From contig JAKADX010000006.1 in NCBI GenBank assembly GCA_021818505.1, positions 62,001 to 126,000 on the forward strand: 64,000 bases of DNA. The letters run 5' to 3'. This DNA is from Pseudomonadota bacterium. Lineage in GTDB: Bacteria > Pseudomonadota > Alphaproteobacteria > Acetobacterales > Acetobacteraceae. Under the pieces are notes generated by a model. It made no database searches, was not told the DNA's origin, and saw only the letters and a program-made list of their open reading frames with translations. Made by a program: the position numbers and the translations under genes. Positions 16,224-26,042 of this stretch are shown piece after piece (within the stretch, counting starts at the first letter, position 1; the number at the start of each line of letters is the position of its first letter).

Positions 16224-16574
16224 TCAGCCGTCCTCTGACAGCGGCAGCCATTGCGGGCGCTGCACCACCCGCTCGGCGGTGACCGTGAGCAGCAGGCCGC
16301 CGTCGGACAGCGGTACAAGGTCGGCGATGCGGCCCTGCGCCAGCAACGTGCGCAGCGCCGCGCGCACCTGCCCCGGCTCCGCCGGCAGGCCGGCGCCGTG
16401 CAGCGCCGCCGTCAGATCGGCCTGCCGCCGCTTGCTGCGTCCCGCCATGTCGGTTAACGCCCGCATCAGCAATGCTGCAAATTCAGTGTCCGCGGACTCG
16501 TCGCGCTCGTCCGTCGGCACAATCATCGGCGGTTCCGTGGCGCTGCCGCCCGGTCCGCCTGCTCCGTTCTGCAT
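16224..16574 (-). CDS. Hypothetical protein, possible winged-helix-like
   Basis: A 116-residue protein. The ATG at 16574 is the most sensible start; the frame continues open to 16700 but would overlap the divergent peptidase gene. The N-terminal 40 residues are Gly/Pro/Asp-rich and disordered. The rest (ADLTAALHGAGLPAEPGQVRAALRTLLAQGRIADLVPLSDGGLLLTVT) has the helix-helix-helix-hairpin pattern of a winged-helix domain, with VTAERV as the wing strand. I do not recognise a named family. It is convergent with the glycosyltransferase gene, 7 bases apart. Confidence 0.55.
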   Translation of the reverse strand: MQNGAGGPGGSATEPPMIVPTDERDESADTEFAALLMRALTDMAGRSKRRQADLTAALHGAGLPAEPGQVRAALRTLLAQGRIADLVPLSDGGLLLTVTAERVVQRPQWLPLSEDG

Positions 16575-16690
16575 GTTTTTTGCCCCGTGCCGTCCGCCAG
16601 CGCTTGTGTCCGCGCCGGTCGGTTGTGCAGCTATGGTAACTACACCAGCACGGCCCGCAAGGTCAGCTACTTTGGCATAACAGAGTCCCA

Positions 16691-17689
16691 ATGCGAACAA
16701 GCAACAGCCTCACCGATGTCGGGGACGTTCTTGTCGGTCACGCGACCGATTTGGCCTTGGGATCAGGTGTCACTTCGATCGTATTTACCGTACCCACGGT
16801 CGTTTCCGTCTCCGTGCTGGGCGGCGCGCCAGGCGGGCGGGAGCAGGAGTTGCTGGCGCCGGAGATGACGGCGGAGACGGTCGATGCCGTGGTGCTATCG
16901 GGTGGCTCGGCCTATGGCCTGGACGCCGCCGGCGGCGTGCAGGCGGCGCTGCGTGAGGACGGGCGCGCCACGCGAGTCGGTGGGATGCTGGTTCCGCTGG
17001 TGCCGCAGGCGATCCTGTTCGACCTGCTTAATGGCGGCGACAAGGGCTGGGGCCGCTATCCGCCGTATCGCGACCTTGGCTACGCGGCGGCGCGCGCGGC
17101 TTCAGCGGGCCTGTTTCCGCTGGGCAGCGTGGGGGCCGGCACCGGCGCCACCACCGCGACGGTAAAGGGCGGGCTCGGCACCGCCAGCACGCGCACCGCC
17201 TCCGGCCATGTCGTCGCCGCGATCGCCGCGGTCAATGCGGCGGCCACCCCGACGATCGGCGACTCGCGGCATTTCTGGGCCGCGCCGTTCGAGGTGGCGG
17301 CCGAATTCGGCGGCCTCGGCTGGCCCGCGCGCATCACGGCCGACGACATGGCGCTGCGGCTGAAGCGCCCGCCGGTGCAGTCCAGCACCACGATCGGTCT
17401 GGTCGCCACTGACGCGACGCTGACCAAGGCGCAGGCCAAGCGGCTGGCGATCATGGCGCATGACGGGCTGGCGCGTGCCATCTGGCCGGCGCACCTGCCG
17501 CTGGACGGCGATACCATCTTCGCGGCTGCCACCGGGCGCGTGCCGCTTGGCGATCCACTGCCCGCGCTGGCGCAGCTTGGGCACGCCGCTGCCTCGGTGT
17601 TCGCGCGTGCCGTCGCCCGCGGCACCTTCGAGGCCACCACCCTGCCCTACCCCGGCGCGCAGCCGGCCTGGCGTGACCGCTTCGGCTGA
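16691..17689 (+). CDS. P1 family peptidase (DmpA/NylC-like N-terminal nucleophile hydrolase)
   Basis: A 332-residue member of MEROPS S58/T-type autoprocessing aminopeptidases and 6-aminohexanoate oligomer hydrolases. The N-terminal half has SLTDVGDVLVGHAT, GGAPGGREQELL and VVLSGGSAYGLDAAGGV; the centre has GSVGAGTGATTATVKGGLGTAS. The self-cleavage and nucleophile site aligns with SSTTIGLVATDA at about 234-245: the family Asn-Thr or Gly-Ser junction is here Ser-Thr, so Thr would be the new N-terminal nucleophile. Length fits the intact precursor. It has no signal peptide, so it is cytoplasmic. It stands alone. Confidence 0.82.
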   Translation: MRTSNSLTDVGDVLVGHATDLALGSGVTSIVFTVPTVVSVSVLGGAPGGREQELLAPEMTAETVDAVVLSGGSAYGLDAAGGVQAALREDGRATRVGGMLVPLVPQAILFDLLNGGDKGWGRYPPYRDLGYAAARAASAGLFPLGSVGAGTGATTATVKGGLGTASTRTASGHVVAAIAAVNAAATPTIGDSRHFWAAPFEVAAEFGGLGWPARITADDMALRLKRPPVQSSTTIGLVATDATLTKAQAKRLAIMAHDGLARAIWPAHLPLDGDTIFAAATGRVPLGDPLPALAQLGHAAASVFARAVARGTFEATTLPYPGAQPAWRDRFG

Positions 17690-17697
17690 TTCACGCT

Positions 17698-17725
17698 TGC
17701 GATCACGATTTCGTGCGGTAGAGTG
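17698..17725 (+). promoter_or_regulatory. Promoter candidate for the S24-like gene
   Basis: TTGCGA (17698-17703) and TAGAGT (17720-17725) are separated by 16 bases, 45 bases before the ATG at 17770. A short inverted repeat CACGA-TT-TCGTG lies in the spacer and could be an operator. Confidence 0.4.
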
Positions 17726-17769
17726 CGTTACTGCTGAAGGGACGGGCGGAACTTGGTTCCGACTGACAG

Positions 17770-18081
17770 ATGACACCAGTACAGTTGCAGCCGCGCCTCG
17801 TGCCGGTCAATTGCGACATCCCGGTGCTTGGGGTGCGGCGGGGCGACATGCTGGCGGTGGTGCCGGCCGACCATTACCGGGGCGATGCGATCTACATGCT
17901 GACGCTGGAGGGCACGCCGATGCCGGTACGCGCCCGCACGGCCCGCAACGGTGACGTGGTGGTGGCGGCCCTGCACCCCGGTGGCGGCAGCACCACGCTG
18001 ACGCGCGGCCAGTTCTGCGACCTGCTGCTCGGGCAGGTACTGGGCACCTGCAAGATGCTGGACCGCTCCCTGCTCGGCTGA
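17770..18081 (+). CDS. Orphan S24/LexA-C-terminal-like small protein
   Basis: A 103-residue soluble protein. The pattern VLGVRRGDMLAVVPADHYRGDAIYMLTLEGTPMPVRARTARNGD matches the beta-rich core of S24 domains found at the C-terminus of LexA and phage repressors (RGDxLxVxP, then GDxxYxxxxxG). There is no helix-turn-helix, and I cannot see the catalytic Ser/Lys pair. It could be a partner or antagonist of a full-length repressor, or a relic of one. Its neighbours (peptidase upstream, HxlR operon downstream) give no clue. The start at 17770 lacks a strong ribosome binding site. Confidence 0.5.
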   Translation: MTPVQLQPRLVPVNCDIPVLGVRRGDMLAVVPADHYRGDAIYMLTLEGTPMPVRARTARNGDVVVAALHPGGGSTTLTRGQFCDLLLGQVLGTCKMLDRSLLG

Positions 18082-18162
18082 TCCGGACGCGACGCATTTC
18101 CGAAACCTGGTTGCGTTAATAGCTGCCGGTTCCGCCAGCGCGCGAATTGCACGAATGGTCAC

Positions 18163-18211
18163 TTGCATCATGCTATGAAATACCGTATGTGACTTGCACG
18201 ATAGTAGTCAC
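18163..18211 (+). promoter_or_regulatory. HxlR-emrAB promoter and operator candidate
   Basis: TTGCAT (18163-18168) and TATGTG (18186-18191) with a 17-base spacer form a promoter. GTGACT (18189-18194) and AGTCAC (18206-18211) form a perfect inverted repeat overlapping the -10 box and predicted transcription start. ACTTGCA recurs at 18161 and 18192, and TTGCAC also at 18147. This placement fits autorepression by the HxlR protein encoded immediately downstream. Confidence 0.55.
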
Positions 18212-18228
18212 TGTCGAGGGTGTCCGCG

Positions 18229-18729
18229 ATGCGCCGCAAGAGTTTCGGCAACATGCAATGCCCGATCGCCCGCAGCCTTGAGCGGGTCGGCGAGTGGTGG
18301 AGCATCCTGATCCTGCGCGACGCCTTTCACGGGCTGACGCGCTTCGAGCAGTTCCAGAGCAGCCTGGACATCGCGCCGAACATGTTGACTCGACGGCTCA
18401 ACGCGCTGGTCGAAGCGGGGCTGCTGGAGCGCCGGCGCTACAGTGAGCGTCCGCCGCGCGACGAATACGTGCTGACCGCGCGCGGGCGCGACTTCCGCCC
18501 GGTGCTGCTGGCGCTGCTGGCCTGGGGCAACCGCCATTTCGCCTCCGAAGGCCGCAGCGTAATCGTCATCGATGCCGAGACCGGGCGCGAGGCGGAGCCG
18601 GTGCTGGTGGACCGCGCCACCGGCCGCCCGCTCACCGAACCGCCGTTCCGCACCGCCGCCGGCCCCGCCGCCGATGAACGCACGCGCCGCCGCCACGCGC
18701 CGGCCGATGCCGGGGGCAGCAAGCCATGA
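18229..18729 (+). CDS. HxlR family winged-helix transcriptional regulator
   Basis: A 166-residue protein. The ATG at 18229 is spaced nine bases from GAGGG and is preferred over the in-frame GTG at 18220, which abuts it. The HxlR domain is complete (about 7-100): CPIARSLERVGEWWSILILRDAFHGLTRFEQFQSSLDIAPNMLTRRLN, then LERRRY and DEYVLTARGRDF. The cysteine in the first helix is the residue that some members use for redox or electrophile sensing. The C-terminal 60 residues are a polar extension. Its stop overlaps the emrA start, so it is the first gene of the efflux operon and its likely regulator. Confidence 0.85.
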   Translation: MRRKSFGNMQCPIARSLERVGEWWSILILRDAFHGLTRFEQFQSSLDIAPNMLTRRLNALVEAGLLERRRYSERPPRDEYVLTARGRDFRPVLLALLAWGNRHFASEGRSVIVIDAETGREAEPVLVDRATGRPLTEPPFRTAAGPAADERTRRRHAPADAGGSKP

Positions 18730-19823
18730 GCGGCGCGGCAATCGGGCGTGAGGGCGTCGTCGCGCCTGTCCGGGCGCGCCGGCGCCTGCGTCCCGGGCGG
18801 CTGGCGCTGGCGGGTGCGGCGCTGCTCGCCGCGGCGGGCGGGGCGTTCTACGGCGCGCACTGGTGGACCGTCGGGCGGTTCCTGCAAAGCACCGACGATG
18901 CCTATGTCGGCGGCAACGTCACCGCGATCGCGCCACATGTCGGCGGCTTTGTCGCCGGGATCGCCGTCGCCGACAACGCATTCGTCCGTGCCGGGCAGGT
19001 GCTGATCCGCCTCGACGACCGCGATTTCCGCGCCGCCGCTGCCCATGCGGAGGCAGTCGTGCGGCAGCGGCAGGCCGCGCTCGCCGGCCTGCGTACCCAG
19101 CGCACGCTGCAGCAATCGTTGATTGCCGCCGCGCAGGCCGATCTGACCGCCAGCACGGCGGGTGCGGCGTTCGCACAGCAGGATGCCGCCCGATACCGCG
19201 CGCTGGCAAAAAGCGCCGCCGGGTCGCGGCAGGACGCGCAACGCTCGGCGGCGCTGGACGCGCAGGCGAGCGCACAAGCCCGCGCGGCGACCGCGCGGCT
19301 GGAGGCGGCGCTCCGGCAGATCGACGTGTTGGACAGCGACGTCGCACAGGCCGAGGCGGCGGTTGCGGCGGCCGAGGCGGATTTGCGAATCGCGCGACTC
19401 GATCTCGGCTACACCGAGATCCGGGCGCCGCTCGACGGCTATGTCGGCGACCGTGGCGCGCAGGTCGGCGCCTACGTCATCGCCGGAACCACGCTGCTGT
19501 CGCTGGTGCCGGCACGCGGGCTGTGGGTGGATGCCAATCTCAAGGAGGATCAGTTGGCGTCCGTCGCACCCGGCCAGCCGGCGAGCGTGGTCGCGGACGT
19601 GCTGCCCGGTACGGTGTTCCACGGTCATGTGGTCAGCATGGCGCCAGCGACGGGCGCGGTGTTCAGCGTCATCCCGGCGGAGAACGCGACCGGCAACTTC
19701 ACCAAGATCGTGCAGCGTGTGCCGGTTCGCATCGCGCTGGACGATGCCGACGCCACGCTCGGGCGCATCCGGCCGGGCCTGTCGGTCACGGCGACCATCG
19801 ACACGCGCGGCGCGACGCGCTGA
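18726..19823 (+). CDS. emrA: EmrA-type HlyD membrane fusion protein
   Basis: A 365-residue periplasmic adaptor. One transmembrane helix lies at about 27-48 (LALAGAALLAAAGGAFYGAHW), followed by the biotinyl-lipoyl half motif STDDAYVGGNVTAIAPHVGGFV, a long Ala-rich coiled-coil hairpin (about 110-225), the second lipoyl half (IRAPLDGYVGDRGAQVGAYV) and a beta-barrel domain with WVDANLKEDQLASVAPGQPASV. It links the MFS pump to an outer-membrane channel. The ATG overlaps the HxlR stop codon (ATGA). The pump gene follows after 26 bases. Confidence 0.9.
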   Translation: MSGAAIGREGVVAPVRARRRLRPGRLALAGAALLAAAGGAFYGAHWWTVGRFLQSTDDAYVGGNVTAIAPHVGGFVAGIAVADNAFVRAGQVLIRLDDRDFRAAAAHAEAVVRQRQAALAGLRTQRTLQQSLIAAAQADLTASTAGAAFAQQDAARYRALAKSAAGSRQDAQRSAALDAQASAQARAATARLEAALRQIDVLDSDVAQAEAAVAAAEADLRIARLDLGYTEIRAPLDGYVGDRGAQVGAYVIAGTTLLSLVPARGLWVDANLKEDQLASVAPGQPASVVADVLPGTVFHGHVVSMAPATGAVFSVIPAENATGNFTKIVQRVPVRIALDDADATLGRIRPGLSVTATIDTRGATR

Positions 19824-19849
19824 CCGTCGTAGCACCCGGGGAGCATGAC

Positions 19850-21382
19850 ATGCGCGCCGTCCTGCCGTTTGCCGTCATGTGCCTGGGCATGTTCGCCGCC
19901 CTGCTCGACATCCAGATCGTCGCGGCATCGCTGCAGCAGATCGGCGGCGGGCTGTCGGCGGCGCAGGACGAGATCGGCTGGGTGCAGACCGCCTATCTGA
20001 TCGCCGAGATCATCGTGATCCCACTGTCGGGCTGGCTGACGCGCGTGTTCTCGACGCGCTGGCTGTTCACCGCGTCGGCGGCGGGCTTCACGCTGACCAG
20101 CCTGCTGTGCGCGCTGGCCTGGAACATCCAGAGCATGATCCTGTTCCGCGCGCTGCAGGGATTGCTCGGCGCCTCGATGGTGCCGACGGTGTTCACGTCG
20201 TCGTTCCACTACTTCCAGGGGCAGCGGCGCGTGTATGCCGCCGCGGTGGTCGGCACCATCGCCTCGCTCGCGCCGACGCTCGGCCCGGTGATCGGCGGGT
20301 GGATCACCGACACGCTCGACTGGCACTGGCTGTTCTACGTCAACCTGCTGCCGGGGCTGGCCATCACGCTGGCGGTGCCGCTGCTGGTCGATATCGACCG
20401 GTCTGATCTGTCGCTGCTGCGCGGGGCGGACTATCCCGGCATCGTGCTGCTGGCGCTGTTCCTCGGCGACCTGGAATACGTGCTGGAGGAAGGCACGCGC
20501 TGGAACTGGTTCGATGACGCCACCATCCGGGCCTGCACCGCGCTGGCAGCCGTCTCGGGCGTGATGTTCGTGCTGCGCAGCCTGACTTTCGCGCGGCCCG
20601 TGGTCGATCTGCGCGCGCTCGGCAACCGCAACTTCCTGCTCGGCTGCATCCTGTCCTTCGTCACAGGCATCGGCATCTTCACGACCATCTACCTGACACC
20701 GCTGTTCCTCGGCTATGTCCGCGGCTTCAGCGCGTGGCAGACCGGGATTGCGGTGTTCTCCACAGGTGCCGCCTCTCTCGTCGGCGTGCCGATCTACGTG
20801 ATGCTGGGGCGACGCATCGACCTGCGCTGGCTGATGATGTTCGGCCTCGCCAGCTTCGGCCTGGCGATGTGGAGCTTCAGCTTCATCACCCATGACTGGG
20901 GTGGCGCTGAACTGCTGGCCCCGCAGGTGCTGCGCGGCTTTCCGCAGGTCTTCGCGGTGGCGCCGAGTGTCACGCTGGGCCTCGGCAGCCTCGCGCCGGA
21001 GCGGCTGAAATACGCGAGCGGGCTGTTCAACATGATGCGCAACCTCGGCGGCGCGGTCGGCATCGCGCTGTGCAGTATCATCCTCAACGACCGCACCAAC
21101 GTCCATTTCGCGACCATTGCCGCGCATCTGACGCCGGCCAACGTCGCGATGGAACGCCTGCTGACAGTACTCGGCCAGCGCTACGCCGCGCTTTCGGCCA
21201 TCGCGGCGGATGGGCATGTGGCGGCGCTGGAACGGCTGCGGCAGCTAGCCTTCCGCGAGGCCGCGACGCTCGCCTACGCGGACGCATTCCGCGTCATCAT
21301 GCTCGCCTTCGCGTTGGCGACGCTGCTGGTGCCGCTGCTGCGCCGCGTGGCGGCGCAGCCCACGCCGGCCGACGCGCACTGA
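19850..21382 (+). CDS. emrB: EmrB-type DHA2 multidrug efflux MFS transporter
   Basis: A 510-residue inner-membrane protein with about 14 helices, starting at the ATG at 19850 after GGGGAG. DHA2 features: DIQIVAASLQQIGGGLSAAQDEIGWVQTAYLIAE in helix 1-2 (the usual D-x-T/I-I-V-N motif read as DIQIVAA), RALQGLLGASMVPTVF (motif C region) and TLGPVIGGWITDTLDWHWLFYVNL. It exports hydrophobic drugs or uncouplers using the proton gradient, with EmrA. The operon order regulator-adaptor-pump supports drug-responsive expression. No outer-membrane TolC gene is adjacent. Confidence 0.9.
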   Translation: MRAVLPFAVMCLGMFAALLDIQIVAASLQQIGGGLSAAQDEIGWVQTAYLIAEIIVIPLSGWLTRVFSTRWLFTASAAGFTLTSLLCALAWNIQSMILFRALQGLLGASMVPTVFTSSFHYFQGQRRVYAAAVVGTIASLAPTLGPVIGGWITDTLDWHWLFYVNLLPGLAITLAVPLLVDIDRSDLSLLRGADYPGIVLLALFLGDLEYVLEEGTRWNWFDDATIRACTALAAVSGVMFVLRSLTFARPVVDLRALGNRNFLLGCILSFVTGIGIFTTIYLTPLFLGYVRGFSAWQTGIAVFSTGAASLVGVPIYVMLGRRIDLRWLMMFGLASFGLAMWSFSFITHDWGGAELLAPQVLRGFPQVFAVAPSVTLGLGSLAPERLKYASGLFNMMRNLGGAVGIALCSIILNDRTNVHFATIAAHLTPANVAMERLLTVLGQRYAALSAIAADGHVAALERLRQLAFREAATLAYADAFRVIMLAFALATLLVPLLRRVAAQPTPADAH

Positions 21383-21392
21383 ACGTCCGGCG

Positions 21393-22067
21393 TCAACCGG
21401 TGAAGCGCGGGAACAGCACGTTGTTCTCGGTGTGGATGTGCTCCACCAGATCGTCGGCAAGTTTGCGTGCCCCGACATAGAGTGCCCGCCAGGTCGCGCA
21501 GGCATCCTCGGGCGGCGTGAAGTCGGCCGTCAGTTCCTCGATGCGGCGCAGATGCGCGCCGTGGTCGTCGTGCTCGGCGAGCATGACGGCGATCGGCTGG
21601 GCGATCATGGGGTGGCCGCCGTTGCGCATCAGCGGGAACAGCACCTGCTCCTCCTTGCACATATGCGACTCAAGCTCACCCTCCATGCGCGCCAGCAGGT
21701 CGGCGAGCCCGAGCGGCGCGGCGGAGTGCGCCTTGTGGACGGCCTCGACCCGGCGGGCGAGGCGGATCAGTTCGGGAATTTCGCGCCGGTGGGCCGCGTG
21801 ATACCGCGTCTCGATCAGCGCGATCAGGTCCTCGGTCGCCTCGGGCTGCGCGGCGGGGAGCGCGAGCGCGGCGACGGCGTCGAGTTCGGCCTCAAGCTCG
21901 GCCACGCTCAGACCCTTGGCAGCCGCGGCATCGGCGAGCGGCACGCGCCCGTTGCAGCAGAAATCCAGCTTGCGGCGACGGAAGATGCCGGCGGCCCCGG
22001 GCAGGGTAGCGGCAATCTCGGCAAGACTGCGGGCAGCGAAGCCGGCATCTGGGGCGGTGGCGGACAT
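21393..22067 (-). CDS. ric: Iron-sulfur cluster repair di-iron protein (Ric/YtfE/ScdA)
   Basis: A 224-residue protein. The start at 22067 has GGAGG and is preferred over the upstream ATG at 22121. Residues 8-60 are the ScdA_N domain with FCCNGRVPL. The remainder is a hemerythrin-like four-helix bundle with iron-ligand patterns ETRYHAAHRREIPEL, ARRVEAVHKAHSA, ESHMCKEEQVLFPLM, LAEHDDHGAHL and HIHTENNVLFPRF. It repairs Fe-S clusters damaged by nitric oxide or oxidants. It diverges from an NsrR-like regulator across a striking double palindrome, which supports NO-responsive control. It is convergent with emrB. Confidence 0.92.
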   Translation of the reverse strand: MSATAPDAGFAARSLAEIAATLPGAAGIFRRRKLDFCCNGRVPLADAAAAKGLSVAELEAELDAVAALALPAAQPEATEDLIALIETRYHAAHRREIPELIRLARRVEAVHKAHSAAPLGLADLLARMEGELESHMCKEEQVLFPLMRNGGHPMIAQPIAVMLAEHDDHGAHLRRIEELTADFTPPEDACATWRALYVGARKLADDLVEHIHTENNVLFPRFTG

Positions 22068-22104
22068 CGGGGGAGCCTCCTGCGCCGCCGGGTGGCGGCG
22101 ATTT

Positions 22105-22156
22105 GGTATTGACGATACCAATTACATGCGCCCGCCGATCTGGTATCGTCAATACC
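22105..22156. promoter_or_regulatory. Paired NsrR-type operators between ric and nsrR
   Basis: GGTATTGACGATACCA (22105-22120) and its exact reverse complement TGGTATCGTCAATACC (22141-22156) flank a 20-base spacer. Each half is itself a palindrome (GGTAT-N5-ATACC). The pair is centred between divergent start codons at 22067 and 22176, so each site probably serves one promoter. The Rrf2-family regulator encoded alongside is the natural binder. Confidence 0.75.
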
Positions 22157-22175
22157 CATTCTGAGGAGACCGCCC

Positions 22176-22619
22176 GTGCGCCTGCTCGCCGGCACCGACT
22201 TCGCGTTGCGCGTGCTGATGCTGCTGGCCGGCGCGCCGCCGGGGCGGCCGGTCAGCGTGGAGCGGCTGGCCCGCGACCTCGGCGGCCTGTCGCGCCATCA
22301 CCTGCATAAGATCGTCCAGGACCTGACGGCGCTCGGCATCACGCGCACGCTGCGCGGGTCCGGCGGCGGCGTCATGCTCGCCCGGGCGCCCGATCAGGTC
22401 CGCGTCGGAACGGTGGTGCGGCAGTTGGAGGCGGATCAGGCGGTCGTCGAATGCTTCCGCGCCGACGGCTGCGCCTGCACGCTGCTGCCGCACTGCCGGC
22501 TGCGCGGGATGCTGCGCGAGGCGCAGGAACGTTTCTATGCGGGTCTGGACGGCTACACGCTGGCCGACTGCATCCCGCCGCTCACCGCCTCCGCCAGCAT
22601 CGGCGCCAGCGCACGGTAA
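22176..22619 (+). CDS. nsrR: NsrR-like Rrf2 family nitric-oxide-sensing regulator
   Basis: A 147-residue protein starting with GTG at 22176 after GAGGAG. Rrf2 winged helix: TDFALRVLMLLAGAPPGRPVSVERLARDLGGLSRHHLHKIVQDL, then TRTLRGSGGGVMLA. Cluster-binding cysteines are C93, C99/C101 and C107 (CFRADGCACTLLPHC), matching the three-cysteine pattern of NsrR [2Fe-2S]/[4Fe-4S] ligands with one extra Cys. NO would destroy the cluster and relieve repression of ric. Its last 67 bases overlap the 3' end of the convergent oxyR gene. Confidence 0.85.
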   Translation: MRLLAGTDFALRVLMLLAGAPPGRPVSVERLARDLGGLSRHHLHKIVQDLTALGITRTLRGSGGGVMLARAPDQVRVGTVVRQLEADQAVVECFRADGCACTLLPHCRLRGMLREAQERFYAGLDGYTLADCIPPLTASASIGASAR

Positions 22620-23479
22620 TCCGCCGCCCGCGGCGTATTCGGCCGCCACGCCAGCGCCAGCGTCCGCCACGCCCCGGTCCCCGCCAGCGGCCGCAGCGCC
22701 ACGTCGGCCCCAGCCGTCACGCCCCCCTGCACCGCCACCTGCGGCAGCAGGGTCACGCCCAGCCCACCCGCCACCATCTGCACCAGCGTGTGCAGGCTGG
22801 TGGCAGCGAACCCGTCCGCGCCCTCGCGCCGCGCCGTGCCGCAGGCCGCCAGGGCCTGCGCCCGCAGGCAATGCCCCTCCTCCAGCAGTAGCAACCGCTC
22901 CGCCGCAAGCGTCGCCAGCGGCACCGCGTCCCGCGCCCCGAGCGGGTGCGCGGCCGGCAGTGCCGCGAGTAGCGGGTCGCGCACCACGCCCAGCGTCTCC
23001 GCCCCGTCGCAGTCGCAGGGCAGCGCGAGCAGCAACAGATCAAGCCGCCCGTCGCCGAGCCGGGCCAGCAGCCGGTCGGTGGTGTCCTCGCGCAGCAGCA
23101 GTTGCAGACGCGGGAAGGCGCCGCGCAGAGCCGGCATCAGCCGCGGCAGGAGGAATGGCCCAACGGTCGGGATGACACCCAGGCGCAGCCGCCCGCTCAT
23201 CGGCGCGCGCGCCGCCGCCGCCGCCTCGGCGAAGGCCTCCAGCGCCGCCAGCGCCTCACGCCCGCGCGCCACCAGGTCCTGGCCGAGCGGCGTGAACAGC
23301 ACCCGCTTGCTGCCGTCGCGATCAAGGATGCGTGAGTCGAGTTGCCGCTCCAGCGCCAGCAGACCCGCCGAGAGCGTTGACTGCGTCACCGCGCAGGCCT
23401 CGGCGGCGCGACCGAAATGCTGATGCTCGGCGAGCGCCAGCAGGTAGCGGAGCTGTTGCGGCGTAGGCAGGGCGATCAT
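22553..23479 (-). CDS. oxyR: LysR family hydrogen-peroxide regulator OxyR
   Basis: A 308-residue protein. The N-terminal LysR helix-turn-helix reads PTPQQLRYLLALAEHQHFGRAAEACAVTQSTLSAGLLALE. The effector domain contains EEGHCLRAQALAAC, with C204 and C213 spaced exactly like the redox pair C199/C208 of E. coli OxyR. It forms a disulfide with peroxide and activates catalase genes. It is divergent from katG, the classic arrangement. The 3' end (67 bases) overlaps the end of nsrR on the other strand, so the two stress regulators have interlocked ends. Confidence 0.9.
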   Translation of the reverse strand: MIALPTPQQLRYLLALAEHQHFGRAAEACAVTQSTLSAGLLALERQLDSRILDRDGSKRVLFTPLGQDLVARGREALAALEAFAEAAAAARAPMSGRLRLGVIPTVGPFLLPRLMPALRGAFPRLQLLLREDTTDRLLARLGDGRLDLLLLALPCDCDGAETLGVVRDPLLAALPAAHPLGARDAVPLATLAAERLLLLEEGHCLRAQALAACGTARREGADGFAATSLHTLVQMVAGGLGVTLLPQVAVQGGVTAGADVALRPLAGTGAWRTLALAWRPNTPRAADYRALAPMLAEAVSGGMQSASV

Positions 23480-23492
23480 CGAGCAACTCGAT
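23478..23492. promoter_or_regulatory. Palindrome over the oxyR start codon
   Basis: ATCGAG-CAA-CTCGAT is a perfect 6-bp inverted repeat that includes the first bases of oxyR. It is followed by an AT-rich stretch to about 23515 that probably contains the oxyR promoter. It may be the autoregulatory or katG-activating OxyR site in this 249-base intergenic region. Confidence 0.45.
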
Positions 23493-23713
23493 CAAAATTC
23501 ACAAAACAATTCATTAGCCAGAAGTCGGCCTTGGGGCCAGTGTGCCGCGAGGCAGAAAGGGAGGAGCGAGCCATCGCACAGGACGCACCGCGCCGGACCG
23601 GCAGCGGCGGGCCGCCGCTTGCCGAAGCAGGCAACGGCCAAATCGCCGGACGGCACTACGTGCGCACGCCGGTGCGCTCCTCCCCCACGGATCACGTCAA
23701 TCAACGCGGCTAG

Positions 23714-25939
<2,226 letters not shown>

Positions 25940-26042
25940 ACAACGGCAACGACGTCCGGTGGCGAAGGCAACCCCGCCGTCACCGGGCGTCCACTGCGCG
26001 TCGGATGGAATTCGGGAGCGGGTCTCACCCGCCGTTGTCTTC

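Noticed and set aside
25940-26042. ACAACGGC/GCCGTTGT inverted pair between katG and pdxY as a terminator
   Set aside because: The 8-base arms are about 80 bases apart with no stable stem between, so a chance match is more likely.
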